Origin: CAYUAI01 sp964442745
Lineage (GTDB): Bacteria > Pseudomonadota > Gammaproteobacteria > S012-40
Reading direction: 5' to 3'
Assembly: GCA_964442745.1 (NCBI GenBank)
Contig: CAYUAI010000056.1
Coordinates: forward strand, 1-27,770
DNA: 27,770 bases
In this document: positions 15,484 to 24,082 of the stretch, in pieces
Numbering within the stretch: the stretch's first letter is position 1
How the letters are laid out: every line of letters begins with the position of its first letter
Translations under genes and position numbers: made by a program
The notes under the pieces: generated by a model
What the model was told of the DNA's origin: nothing
The model's database searches: none
What the model saw: the letters and a program-made list of their open reading frames with translations, nothing else

Positions 15484-15802
15484 GATGAATGCTCCCTCAC
15501 GAAACTCAGTGATTTGTTATACTTATTTTTTTATAGCTTCTTAGTTTTTAGTGGCTATTTATGTGTTTAAGACTGACAAAGATGACTTTTGTTCGCTTGT
15601 CGGGCCATTAGCCTGACGGCGTTTTCATCCGTCTAATTATTTTTGGTTGTCGGGTATCCGTTGCTGTCGTTGTATTTTTAGTCGATGATCCTCAATGGAT
15701 GGTGAAAATATAATTTTCAATTATGCCATGCTTACGAGGTGGTGGATAGGCGTTGTTTGAATAAGATACGATTAACTAAGTGATGGATGGTATGTAGATT
15801 AA
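15484..15802. other. Divergent intergenic region between the pilin cassette and thiO
   Basis: About 320 bases that must carry the promoter of the pilin block (-) and probably that of thiO (+). AT-rich runs near 15520-15560 could serve as a -10/-35 area for the minus strand, but no hexamer pair stands out. A weak hairpin GACGG/CCGTC lies near 15615-15633. No gene is seen. Confidence 0.4.
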
Positions 15803-16897
15803 GTGTCTGATTTTATAGTAGTTGGTGGTGGGGTAATTGGTTTATTGACGGCGAGAGAGTTGGTGTTAGCGGGTGCTGATGTTATTTTGCTCGAGTGCAA
15901 TTCATCGACAGGTAAAGAGTCATCTTGGGCCGGCGGGGGGATTTTATCGCCGCTTTATCCTTGGCGATACCCAGAGGCGGTGAATGCGTTAGTCTATTGG
16001 GGCCAAGCTGTGTATAAAGATTTAGCGCAGGAACTCAAGGAGGCAACGGCGATTGACCCAGAATGGGTTCCATCGGGGATGCTGGTTTTGGAGGCGCCGG
16101 ATAACGATGTTGCCTTGGCTTGGGCGAATCGGAACGCGGTTCGTATGCACCGCTTGACATCCAATGAAGTGCATGAGTTAGCCCCTGAGCTGGCTAGGGT
16201 GGGGAGTGAGGCGCTATACATGCCTGATGTTGCACAGATTCGTAATCCACGTTTAGTGAAGGCATTAAGAAAATACTTATTATTGCTCGGTGTTAAAATT
16301 TATGAAAACACGAAGGTGATGGGAGGCGTATTTGTCGATTCCAGTATGCGAGGGGTGACAACGCATACTCAACAGTTTGATGCGGATAAGGTTGTGCTGG
16401 CGGGAGGTGCGTGGTCGTCGAATATTTTCGGCGAGCTTAGTCCGGTCTTACCAATTGTCCCCGTACGAGGTCAAATGTTGCTCTACCGTGCTGCCCGCGA
16501 CATGATATCTCATATATGTTTGAATGATGGCCATTATGTGATACCAAGAAGCGATGGGCATATCTTGGTCGGTAGTACGGTGGAACATGTCGGCTTCGAT
16601 AAATCAACGACCAGCGAGGCAAATGAGCAATTACGAAATATGGCGGAAAAGCTAGTGCCTCCATTATCAAAATGTCCCATTGAAAAACAATGGGCGGGTT
16701 TAAGGCCGGGTAGCCCTAAGGGAATTCCGCTAATTAGCTCGCATCCACACATGACAGGTCTCTATGTGAATGTTGGACATTTTCGTAATGGTGTGGTGAT
16801 GGGGGTATCTTCTGCGCGTTTATTGGCTGATATTGCGTTAGCTCGTACGCCACTGATTGATCCTGCCGCGTATCGTTTGTTACCTAATGAAGGCTAA
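15803..16897 (+). CDS. thiO: Glycine oxidase ThiO
   Basis: FAD-dependent oxidation of glycine to iminoacetate (dehydroglycine), needed for the thiazole part of thiamine in aerobic bacteria. A 364-residue protein of the D-amino-acid oxidase family. The N-terminal dinucleotide fold reads FIVVGGGVIGLLTARELVLAGADVILLE. SSWAGGGILSPLYPWRYP matches ThiO, ADKVVLAGGAWSS is the second FAD contact, and VPVRGQMLLYR, HILVGSTVEHVGFDKSTT and WAGLRPGSPKGIPLIS follow, with GHFRNGVVMG near the C-terminus. It starts with GTG at 15803. ThiG, ThiS and other thiazole genes are not in the window. The thiL gene lies 8 kb upstream. Confidence 0.93.
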   Translation: MSDFIVVGGGVIGLLTARELVLAGADVILLECNSSTGKESSWAGGGILSPLYPWRYPEAVNALVYWGQAVYKDLAQELKEATAIDPEWVPSGMLVLEAPDNDVALAWANRNAVRMHRLTSNEVHELAPELARVGSEALYMPDVAQIRNPRLVKALRKYLLLLGVKIYENTKVMGGVFVDSSMRGVTTHTQQFDADKVVLAGGAWSSNIFGELSPVLPIVPVRGQMLLYRAARDMISHICLNDGHYVIPRSDGHILVGSTVEHVGFDKSTTSEANEQLRNMAEKLVPPLSKCPIEKQWAGLRPGSPKGIPLISSHPHMTGLYVNVGHFRNGVVMGVSSARLLADIALARTPLIDPAAYRLLPNEG

Positions 16898-16938
16898 GCC
16901 GCTGTTTGCCTCAATCGTGGACCCGTTGGAAGATTGAT

Positions 16939-17370
16939 ATGAAGTCAAATAATGACGAAAAGGTAATCCCGAAAATAAAAGCCATCGATAAGCTGCGTCA
17001 ATTTACTATTTCTCCGACGCAGCAGCGTATTGAAATTGTGCAACTATTATTGATTAAACACCAGCATTTGTCTGCTGAGCAAGTGTTAGAGCAGATTAAT
17101 GCAAAAGGGTCCAGGGTTTCCAAAGCGACAGTGTATAATACGTTAGGTTTGTTTGCTCAGAGAGGTTTAGTGAAAGAAGTTTTCGTGGATCCGAGCAAGG
17201 TCTTTTATGACACCAATACATCAGAACATTATCACATCTATAATGTTGATGAAGGGGTATTAACAGACTTCCATTCTTCCTATATCAATGTGCAAAAATT
17301 ACCCAATTTGCCGGCTAATACGGTGATTGATGGCGTTGATGTCGTCATTCGAGTTCGTAATAAGTTTTAA
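16939..17370 (+). CDS. Fur family transcriptional regulator, Irr-like
   Basis: A 143-residue winged-helix repressor. The start at ATG 16939 has GGAAGA six bases upstream and is preferred over an in-frame upstream codon at 16906. ISPTQQRIEIVQLLL, HLSAEQVLEQINAKGSRVSKATVYNTLGLFAQRGLVKEV is the Fur DNA-binding domain. FYDTNTSEHYHIYNVDEG then resembles the HHH region of Irr. The CxxC structural zinc motifs of Fur and PerR are absent; I see no Cys at all. Iron or haem sensing in the manner of Irr is therefore possible, but a metal ligand set cannot be assigned. It is 41 bases downstream of thiO; targets are unknown. Confidence 0.82.
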   Translation: MKSNNDEKVIPKIKAIDKLRQFTISPTQQRIEIVQLLLIKHQHLSAEQVLEQINAKGSRVSKATVYNTLGLFAQRGLVKEVFVDPSKVFYDTNTSEHYHIYNVDEGVLTDFHSSYINVQKLPNLPANTVIDGVDVVIRVRNKF

Positions 17371-17491
17371 GTTTTATACTGGCTACAATAAGCCGTTTAT
17401 TCGAATAAGGGTCTCCCTAGCATTCACTTAAGATTGCACGTCTCGGTTCGCTATAAATGCTAAGGTAAGGTGTTGAGTGTGGAGGTGAATC

Positions 17492-18378
17492 GTGACGAGT
17501 CTTGCCCTTGAGTCGGTAAAACGAACAAATCGACTCGAATTATTAATGTTTGGTTTGGGGACTAAGCAGCGTTTTGGTATGAATGTACTGAAAGTGAAGG
17601 AATTATTGCCTTGTCCTAAATTAATCTCAGTACCAGGATCCCATCGGACAGTCTGTGGTATTACCCATATGCGGGGACAAACTGTCAGTGTCATTGACCT
17701 GGCGATTGGGATTAGCTTAGCTCATGAACGGCACAATGATTTTTTAATTCTTTCAGAAATTAATCGCTCTACGTATGGCTTTTTAGTGGGTGCAATTGAG
17801 CGCATTGTTGTGATCGATTGGCAAGATGTTAAGCCCCCTGTGCGTTCATTGGGTGCGGTGAGCTATATGACCGGTGTCATTGATATTGACGATACGCTGG
17901 TTCAGATTCTGGATGTTGAGCGTGTTTTGGGAGAAGTTGGCATTGCTAATGTCGATAAGGAATTGCTGTCGATTGATGCCATGGATACCACGGGTATCGC
18001 TCCAATATTAGTCGTTGATGACTCTGCCATGGCGCGTAACCAAACGGCTCGTATATATTGATGCACGATGGTAAGCAAGCCTTCGAGTTTCTCACCGGTT
18101 TAGTTGATGGAGGAGGCTGTATTCATGATCATATTTCGATGGTAATTTCAGATATTGAAATGCCTGCCATGGATGGTTATACATTGACTCGCGGGATTCG
18201 GGAAGATGTCCGGTTGCAATCGCTTTATGTGTTATTGCATAGCTCATTAAATGGTATGGTGAATAGTGAGTTAGCCAACGTGGTTGGTGCGGATGCGACA
18301 TTAACTAAATTTGTTCCATCAGAGCTTTCAAATGCGATCGAACTCGGTATAAAAAAACAGCGAATTGCACCTTCTTGA
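17492..18378 (+). pseudogene. cheV: cheV chemotaxis coupling protein, split inside the receiver domain
   Basis: CheV couples chemoreceptors to CheA through a CheW domain and carries a regulatory receiver domain. The first frame (17492-18061, GTG start, GGAGG at 17481-17485) holds a full CheW-like domain: NRLELLMFGLGTKQRFGMNV, PGSHRTVCGITHMRGQTVSV and DIDDTLVQILDVERVL. The receiver then begins as APILVVDDSAMARNQTARIY and stops at TGA 18059-18061. The second frame starts at ATG 18061 and continues MHDGKQAFEFLTGL, VISDIEMPAMDGY (phosphoacceptor Asp) to LTKFVPSEL. Against intact CheV, about 9-10 residues of helix 1 and strand 2 are missing at the join. A small out-of-frame deletion is the likely cause. 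The receiver is probably dead, though a stand-alone CheW part could remain active. Confidence 0.85.
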
Positions 18379-18464
18379 TGGACAATAGTTCCTTGCTGTC
18401 GATGGTTTTCATCGGATGCTAGTATGCTTAATTTGAGTTTTTCCCTGAGAATATCGTCCATTTC

Positions 18465-19007
18465 TTAGTTTCTCACAAAACGAACATAATTGGTTTTATC
18501 GTAGGGTTTTCTTTGTAAGTGGCCGTGGGCTAAATCGAAAAACCAGATTGTTGGCGTTATTTCCTCGCTTGGAATATTTCTTTGTGCCGGGGTTGATGTC
18601 CAGAAGCCGCTGTTTTCAGAGGTGGGAGTATTAGGAAAAATGGCTGCATTTGCAGGGGGAGCAAAGCATTGATAATCAATAATGGAAGCGAGTTCTTTGA
18701 CATTGGGTAGGCGCCAGCCATTCGCTAAGCTTTGCGCGGTTTGTAATGCCGCTTGCCAGGTGATTTTTTGTGCGGTTCCTTCGCAGGAAGTGGGTGTTGC
18801 AACTTGACCATAAGCACAGCGTTGCCATTCAAGTTTCGTGACATTGTCTTGTACTATTTCAGTATTAATCATTGTAGAGTTTTCTGCCGCTGTGGTTTGC
18901 GGTAAGTTATCTATTTGACAGATTTGAGCATAACTTGCTGGCACGATTGAGATAAAAAAAATGTAAGGGGTAAGTCTTGTGAGATGTGTTTTTTGTTTTT
19001 TTTTCAT
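18465..19007 (-). CDS. Exported Lcl/DUF1566 domain protein
   Basis: A 180-residue protein with a signal peptide (hydrophobic YIFFISIVPASYA, cleavage before QICQID). The rest is a single Lcl C-terminal (DUF1566) domain: NVTKLEWQRCAYGQ, TWQAALQTAQSLANGWRLPN with the family core GWRLPNVKELASIIDY, then GFWTSTP, IWFFDLAHGHLQ and YVRFVRN. The domain is named for the Legionella Lcl adhesin and has a C-type-lectin-like pattern. Two or more Cys pairs are likely. It overlaps the upstream gene by four bases (ATGA), so the two are translationally coupled. An adhesive or ligand-binding role at the cell surface is inferred. Confidence 0.85.
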   Translation of the reverse strand: MKKKQKTHLTRLTPYIFFISIVPASYAQICQIDNLPQTTAAENSTMINTEIVQDNVTKLEWQRCAYGQVATPTSCEGTAQKITWQAALQTAQSLANGWRLPNVKELASIIDYQCFAPPANAAIFPNTPTSENSGFWTSTPAQRNIPSEEITPTIWFFDLAHGHLQRKPYDKTNYVRFVRN

Positions 19008-20638
19008 TGACTGTCTCCACTATTGACTAATCGTACGCTTGACGCAATTGATTTTAGTTGATGATCGGTTTTGCCGGTGCGAAAATCGAGTCGCCAAGCA
19101 GATTCGGAGAATACGGCAGCGGGTGTTGCTGACCAATAAAACTCAGTGTTGGTGTTAGGAAAAAAATGAGAGTCAATGAGTGGTACGGTATTGTTAATTT
19201 CTGTGATGGGGCCGCTGAAATCAACAATCGACATGAGTTCGGTGATTTTGGGAAGCCGCCAATTATCGAAACCACATAATCCGATAATTTCTTCGTTATA
19301 TCTGATTCGGTTGATTTCTTCGATATATTTAAGGGTATCGCATGATGAAATTTCGATACCGCATCCGCTAGAATTTCCTGTGGGGCCAGGATCTCCGCCA
19401 TTGGAATTGTCGAGTGTGTTTCGCCAAGTATATTTGTATCGGCTATCTTGTGTATGGCCAAATTTTCGTTGTTTTACTTCCCATACCAGATTAGTATTGT
19501 TATCCCTGACACAGGCATGTTCATCGGTATCTTCAGCAGTGAGTGCTGTGCCATCTTCCCGTATTCTTGTGAAATTAAATCCTGTCGAAGCGATCATGGC
19601 ATCTTGTCGGGGAAAATCTTGGGCGGCTTCGCATGAGGTTGAAAAATTATTGTCAATGGCACAGGCGGATACGCCAGTCTCATTGATAGAACCATTACCT
19701 TCATCATCTAACAGCGTAATTAATTGAATGTTTTGGCCACTGAGTGTGGCATTGTCGGGTTGTAATAATTGGAAAAAAATGGTTTCATTCGGTTCGTTGG
19801 CGATGGCATCATCATGGATAAAAAAAGGAAAGCTGATGCTGACACTTTCCGCAGGAATAACGATTTCGCTCAGGTTAACAAAATCGTCGCCGGCGACAGC
19901 CGTTGATCCATCAAATTTGATGGGAATATGGATGTCATTCATGGATACCGATTTAGAGATTAGATTAATGGTTAGGTCTATTTTTCCTACGCTTTCTTTC
20001 TCGGTGATGTCTGTCTGGATATCTAAGGCGATGACCGGTGGATCGTCGTTATCGCGAATGGATAAAATGATTTCTTTGCTTTCAATAATCGCTCGGTTGG
20101 CTTGTCCTAGGGTGACAAAAAAAGTTTCCAGGTCCTGGTTTTCTTCTTTTAGTAGGTTTGTTTCGTTAATTTTGTCGTCAGTGATGGTAACATTGAATGT
20201 TTTTACGGTTTCACCCGCCGCAAAGATTAATTTATTCCCGGTGCCTAGCATCACAAAATCATTGTTTAGTGTGGCACTGAGTGACTGTCCGACACGCTCA
20301 TTTTCGCTACCGACTGCAAAAAAAAGCACCGAAACAGATTGGTTATAAATTTTGGAAAGTGTCACAGTAAACGCAATATTGCCAATGTCTTCAGGGATGA
20401 TGGGATCACCATCTAAGTCGATATCAATGCCTTCCCGTGCTTGCAGTTCCAGAGAAATGCGTGGCAAATCCGAGGTATCAGGTGTTGGCTGGCTAGGCGG
20501 GTCTTCGCCCGTGGCTGCGGGGGTATCTGCGCTATGTCGACAAGCGGATATGGCGAGTAATGTTAATACCAATATAATTGGCATCAGTCCTTGATAGGCG
20601 CCGCTCACAAGCGGTTGATGTATTGACTGTTGCCTCAT
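19004..20638 (-). CDS. Calx-beta and Lcl/DUF1566 domain lipoprotein
   Basis: A 544-residue protein. An N-terminal hydrophobic stretch ends in LLAISAC, a lipobox with Cys33, so it is probably a lipoprotein. A Pro/Thr-rich linker follows. Two Calx-beta-like domains span about residues 58-310: the first ends FNVTITDDKINE and IILSIRDNDDPP, the second contains AVAGDDFVNLSEIVIPA and a closing ITLLDDEGNG; this acidic DD turn pattern is typical of calcium-binding Calx-beta. From about 320 comes a DUF1566 domain: ACVRDNNTNLVWEVK, GFDNWRLPKITELMSIVDF, FYWSATPA and SVRLVNSG. It has no good Shine-Dalgarno at the first ATG; a later ATG (residue 19) is possible. Likely a surface adhesin or glycan-binding protein. 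Confidence 0.82.
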   Translation of the reverse strand: MRQQSIHQPLVSGAYQGLMPIILVLTLLAISACRHSADTPAATGEDPPSQPTPDTSDLPRISLELQAREGIDIDLDGDPIIPEDIGNIAFTVTLSKIYNQSVSVLFFAVGSENERVGQSLSATLNNDFVMLGTGNKLIFAAGETVKTFNVTITDDKINETNLLKEENQDLETFFVTLGQANRAIIESKEIILSIRDNDDPPVIALDIQTDITEKESVGKIDLTINLISKSVSMNDIHIPIKFDGSTAVAGDDFVNLSEIVIPAESVSISFPFFIHDDAIANEPNETIFFQLLQPDNATLSGQNIQLITLLDDEGNGSINETGVSACAIDNNFSTSCEAAQDFPRQDAMIASTGFNFTRIREDGTALTAEDTDEHACVRDNNTNLVWEVKQRKFGHTQDSRYKYTWRNTLDNSNGGDPGPTGNSSGCGIEISSCDTLKYIEEINRIRYNEEIIGLCGFDNWRLPKITELMSIVDFSGPITEINNTVPLIDSHFFPNTNTEFYWSATPAAVFSESAWRLDFRTGKTDHQLKSIASSVRLVNSGDSQ

Positions 20639-21109
20639 ATTTAAGGGTACTCATTTAGCTCTTTTTATAGGGTTAAACCAATATTAGCAGGCTATCATTT
20701 GATGTTTGATATCACCGCAATTTTTCTTCGGTTGGCAATGCAGTAAGTATCTGCTGCCTTCAGGATAAAACGGTGAAATCAATTTCTTTTGTGATATTCA
20801 AGTTGTCCCGTGCCGATCAAATATTGCCGTGTTGTTTTTAAAGATTGAGAATGACACTGCATTTGTACTATACTTTAGACAGCATATTTGAGTTAATCGT
20901 ATTGATACGTAACGTTACTTGGGTCAACTCTCATCTGATTATAAGAAAACACCTTCACTTTATTGAATGGACCCTTTTTTCGTAGACATTAGAATAATAA
21001 AGCAGTTCCTTTAATCTAACTAGCTGAAATTTAATAAAAACCTCGGGCTCCTGCGCAATGCAATATGGCATGGTGGGTAGGTATGCAGTCTGGGGGAGGG
21101 GACTATTCC
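20639..21109. other. Divergent intergenic region
   Basis: About 470 bases between the Calx-beta lipoprotein (-) and the Gly/Met-rich protein (+). It contains one good plus-strand promoter (20845-20874). A minus-strand promoter is not obvious. No RNA gene is recognised. Confidence 0.4.
20845..20874 (+). promoter_or_regulatory. Sigma70-type promoter upstream of the Gly/Met-rich protein
   Basis: TTGAGA at 20845-20850 and TATACT at 20869-20874 with an 18-base spacer. Transcription would start near 20881, giving a leader of about 230 bases before the chosen ATG at 21110, long enough to carry regulation. Confidence 0.5.
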
Positions 21110-22204
21110 ATGTGGGGACGGCACCAATATCAAAGTATAAGCTGGCAATGTATCGCCTATTTCAGCGCATTTTCTCGCCTATCGTGTAAGATTATCATCC
21201 TTATTTTTTTATGGTCATTCCACCTGCCGATGGGATTAAGTGCCCCGCCTGTTCCCTATGATAATTGGCGTAACCAAGGTGGCCAGATTGTGGCGCCTTG
21301 TCCCAATGGTTTTTCGTGTGCTGTTAATGCGATTGGTCCAGGTATATTGCAGCGTTGGTTAACGGATCGAAATGGCAATCGCTATATTCAGTTAATTGTG
21401 CAGGATGGTAATGCGGCAGTAGAAGGCGAAATGAAAGTTGAAAGTTTTGTGCTTTCCAATAATGTGGATGGTATGGCAAGTAAACAAACCATCATAGAAA
21501 CAGGTGTCATGGATTATCGCAGTGAGCTGAATATGGGCTGGGCGGATGGGCCTGGAGAGCCCACCGTGAGTTTGGTTCAACACAATATTGATACGATGCC
21601 ACAAGGCACTGGGTTTAATACGACATTTTCGTTGGTCAACAACCAGGATGCGGCAGGTAATGTCAGTGGTTATTCATACCGGATCGATCAAGAAGTAATC
21701 AACTCAGCGATTCTTAATGGTGTTTCACCCTCGGGGGTGGATCGGTCACTCTTTACCATGGTGCGTTTAGGGGGCGATATGGTTACCGCTGGGTCAGCGT
21801 CATTGTCAGGTGGGGGCATGGGAATGGGGGGAATGGGGGGAATGGGTCAGGCGCAAATGACTCCGCCAGTCCCGGCGATTCCCAGCAATCCGACGCCACC
21901 GCCTGCCCCTGCCCCAGGAGAATCCAATGCCAATTCAACGCCGGGTAATACCGGGGGCGGTGGCGGCGGGTCCGTCAACTGGGCGGCAGGCAATGATATT
22001 CAAGTGGTCTGGGTGGGTGGCACTTGTCCAGGTTGTGGGTTCGGTATGGGGGGGATGGGAGGTGGAGGTGGGGGAGGTTTAATTTCCTATCAAGCGTATG
22101 AGAATTTATCCAACTCGGGGGCAGCGGCGATGACACGTTCTTATACCAGTTCCTCACCGTTTTCTTGGAATCCTATTTTTGGGCCTCAGCCAACGGCACC
22201 TTAG
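21110..22204 (+). CDS. Unrecognised secreted Gly/Met-rich protein
   Basis: I do not recognise this family. From ATG 21110 (GGAGGGG at 21095-21101, eight bases upstream) it has 364 residues; ATGs at 21065 and 21083 are in frame but lack a ribosome site. A hydrophobic segment at 27-45 (KIIILIFLWSFHLPMGLSA) acts as a signal peptide or anchor. The mature N-terminal domain to about residue 230 is beta-rich, with a Cys pair (PCPNGFSC). A low-complexity tail follows. It holds a Gly/Met run at about 233-250, a Pro/Ala linker, a Gly run, then WVGGTCPGCGFGMGGMGGGG with Cys306 and Cys309. The CPGC pair beside Met-rich glycine suggests metal binding or disulfide chemistry, but this is only inference. Tandem Gly codons may make this part prone to length change. 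Confidence 0.7.
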   Translation: MWGRHQYQSISWQCIAYFSAFSRLSCKIIILIFLWSFHLPMGLSAPPVPYDNWRNQGGQIVAPCPNGFSCAVNAIGPGILQRWLTDRNGNRYIQLIVQDGNAAVEGEMKVESFVLSNNVDGMASKQTIIETGVMDYRSELNMGWADGPGEPTVSLVQHNIDTMPQGTGFNTTFSLVNNQDAAGNVSGYSYRIDQEVINSAILNGVSPSGVDRSLFTMVRLGGDMVTAGSASLSGGGMGMGGMGGMGQAQMTPPVPAIPSNPTPPPAPAPGESNANSTPGNTGGGGGGSVNWAAGNDIQVVWVGGTCPGCGFGMGGMGGGGGGGLISYQAYENLSNSGAAAMTRSYTSSSPFSWNPIFGPQPTAP

Positions 22205-22246
22205 CTATCTTTACTCTATCTGAAAGTCATATGGAAGCACAACTTT

Positions 22247-22274
22247 AAGCGTTTGCGCTTCAAACTTTTTATTC
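22247..22274 (+). terminator. Weak terminator candidate
   Basis: AAGCG at 22247-22251 and CGCTT at 22256-22260 form a short stem around TTTG. The stem can be extended by TTT/AAA with a one-base bulge, and CAAACTTTTTATT follows. It lies 42 bases after the stop of the Gly/Met-rich protein. The stem is short. Confidence 0.35.
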
Positions 22275-22495
22275 ATCTTGTGCCGTAATTTCATGTCTTG
22301 CATCTGATCTGAAATATTCAGTTTTCGATAGGTATTTTTGCTCATCAGGAAGTCTGAAAAATGTCTTGTCGGGGGGGGTAGCGTTTTCAGGGGCAATAAA
22401 GGTGAGACTATGAAGAAACCCGCACCAGAGAAATCATCCGTTACGGGTATAGATTAGGTTGCCACCGATCGTTCAATGAAAGTGTGGCGTTGTAT

Positions 22496-22918
22496 TTATT
22501 TCACAGTAATCGTGATTTTTTCTGACATGACGGCGGGGTGGTGGGGAATATGAGCCATATCACCGAGGAGCAATTGTAGCGTATGTGTGCCCGGTGTGAG
22601 ATCGAGAGTGGTTTCAGTTTGGCCACCACCAAAATGCCGATGATTGGCATCGCTAGGGATCGCTTTTTTGGGTGTTGGCAAATTATCGAGGTCAATGAGC
22701 AAGTGATGATGTCCGGTATTGATTTTGTTCACTCCGGCAGGCGCAATCCCTATGCCTGATAGACCAAATTTTACCGTCACGGGATTAGTGACAACTTCAC
22801 CATGGGCTGGGGATATGATATAGGCGGTGGCTCCGGTTGGCGAAGGGGTGCTAAATACCGCTGAGGATAGACTTGCTAGACTAAAAAATAACGATATTAA
22901 TAGGGTCTTCTTTTCCAT
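22496..22918 (-). CDS. DUF4399 family periplasmic protein
   Basis: A 140-residue exported protein. The start at 22918 has AAGGAA five bases upstream; longer frames upstream lack a ribosome site. Signal peptide MEKKTLLISLFFSLASLSSAVFS precedes the mature domain AYIISPAHGEVVTNPVTVKFGL, then GHHHLLIDLDNLP, HFGGGQTETTLDL, TPGTHTLQLLLGDMAHIPH and PAVMSEKITITV, all typical of DUF4399. The His-rich loops (GHHHLL, ANHRHFGGG) could bind metal. The function of the family is not established. It is transcribed away from the barrel protein, with a divergent intergenic region between. Confidence 0.88.
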   Translation of the reverse strand: MEKKTLLISLFFSLASLSSAVFSTPSPTGATAYIISPAHGEVVTNPVTVKFGLSGIGIAPAGVNKINTGHHHLLIDLDNLPTPKKAIPSDANHRHFGGGQTETTLDLTPGTHTLQLLLGDMAHIPHHPAVMSEKITITVK

Positions 22919-23310
22919 TCGTTTTCCTTGAAAAGTTTGCAGGGGATTATGAGTGCTTGAGTTTAGCATGCGGATCATTATTGTCGAAGACTTTAATATG
23001 ACACCCTTTGTTTTCTCTGGTATTACTCTTGCCCTATAATGTAAGTAAAGCCGTGTGGGTAAAGACAAGCGATTGTCGATGGTTTGTTTTGGTTGTTAAC
23101 TGCTCAGCCTGCGACGGCTTGTATACTAAGGTTATGGATTATCTAAAGGGCGACAGAAAGGGACAAATTTTTCTTAGCCAAATGTTAAAAACATGGTTTG
23201 TCATCGTGATGAGTGAAAAGAGGCAATAATTAACGGCGAGCGGCGGGTTAAGTTGTTTGCTATGAGGATAGTGTCATTCAATATCGGATGTTTTTCAGGA
23301 GATGTGTTGC
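22919..23310. other. Divergent intergenic region between the DUF4399 gene and the barrel gene
   Basis: About 390 bases. A perfect -10 hexamer TATAAT is found at 23035-23040 on the plus strand, with only a weak TTTTCT 18 bases upstream. A 73-codon reading frame at 23008-23229 starts at TTG, overlaps the -10 region and has no ribosome site, so I do not call it a gene. Confidence 0.4.
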
Positions 23311-24066
23311 ATGAAGAAATTATTTATTTTGGCAGGGATGGTTGTGGTGTTTATTTCGTCACAGGCTATGGCCATCGGAGACTTCAATATAACAACGCTT
23401 AAGGCTGGTCAGCAAGATGTATTTAGGGCGTTGTCAGAGGACCTTTCATCTTTAGCGAGTTATAAAGCTATTACGCCAGCAGAGCCACTGGGAGGTGGGT
23501 TGACGCTGATTGGTTTTGATGTGGGCTTAGAGGTGACGGCAACCACGCCAGAAAATGATAAGCTTTGGGGAAGCGAGGTTGTTGGTGATAGCGATGTTAG
23601 TGTTTTATTATTGCCCAAAGTACATGCTCATTTAGGTTTTCCATTTGGGATTGATGTGGGGGCGGTTTACGCCGCGCTACCGGATTCCAATCTTAAATAT
23701 ATGGGAGGGGAGGTTAGGTATAGCTTTGTGAGTGGTAATACGCTGATTCCTGCCATTTCTTTACGCGGTGCATTTACCCGTGTGAATGGAATTGACCAAT
23801 TGAGCTTTAATACCAAAAGTGTTGAGTTGTCTATCTCGAAAGGTTTTTTGATGTTGACGCCCTACGCTGGGCTTGGACAAGTGTGGACCATCAGTGATCC
23901 TAGCGTAGAAGTGTCTGGTACTAATATATTAGATAAAGAAGAATTCAATAAAACGAAATTATTTGTGGGCATTAATCTCAACTTGGGTTTGCTGAATATT
24001 GCGGTGGAAGGTGACAAAACAGGTGATGCGACATCCTATAGTGGCAAGTTGGGCTTTCGATTTTAA
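23311..24066 (+). CDS. Outer-membrane beta-barrel protein candidate
   Basis: A 251-residue exported protein from ATG 23311, with AGGAG nine bases upstream (ATG 23302 would be too close). The signal peptide MKKLFILAGMVVVFISSQAMA ends before IGDFN. The mature chain has alternating hydrophobic strands with Gly and aromatic residues (LTLIGFDVGLEVTATT, HLGFPFGIDVGAVYA, YMGGEVRYSFV, AISLRGAFTRV, FLMLTPYAGLGQVW, KLFVGINLNLGLLNIAVEG) and ends in SGKLGFRF, with the terminal Phe expected for insertion by the BAM complex. It resembles uncharacterised barrel proteins of the DUF6588 kind, but I am not sure of that name. The substrate or function is unknown. Confidence 0.72.
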   Translation: MKKLFILAGMVVVFISSQAMAIGDFNITTLKAGQQDVFRALSEDLSSLASYKAITPAEPLGGGLTLIGFDVGLEVTATTPENDKLWGSEVVGDSDVSVLLLPKVHAHLGFPFGIDVGAVYAALPDSNLKYMGGEVRYSFVSGNTLIPAISLRGAFTRVNGIDQLSFNTKSVELSISKGFLMLTPYAGLGQVWTISDPSVEVSGTNILDKEEFNKTKLFVGINLNLGLLNIAVEGDKTGDATSYSGKLGFRF

Positions 24067-24082
24067 TCATGTTATCCTCAAT

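Noticed and set aside
15590..15625. Possible sigma54 promoter on the minus strand before the pilin block
   Set aside because: TGGCCCG is present, but no GC lies at the required ten-base spacing from the GG.
19176..20348. Long plus-strand frames opposite the Calx-beta lipoprotein
   Set aside because: They are antisense shadows. The minus-strand product has a lipobox, Calx-beta and DUF1566 motifs.
22211..22396. 61-codon minus-strand reading frame
   Set aside because: No ribosome site, no family pattern, and it overlaps a terminator candidate.
22410..22457. 15-codon frame MKKPAPEKSSVTGID with a nearby AGGTGAG
   Set aside because: It is too short to support and has no neighbour suggesting a leader peptide.
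23008..23229. 73-codon plus-strand reading frame
   Set aside because: It starts at TTG with no ribosome site, overlaps a TATAAT hexamer and has no recognisable sequence pattern.
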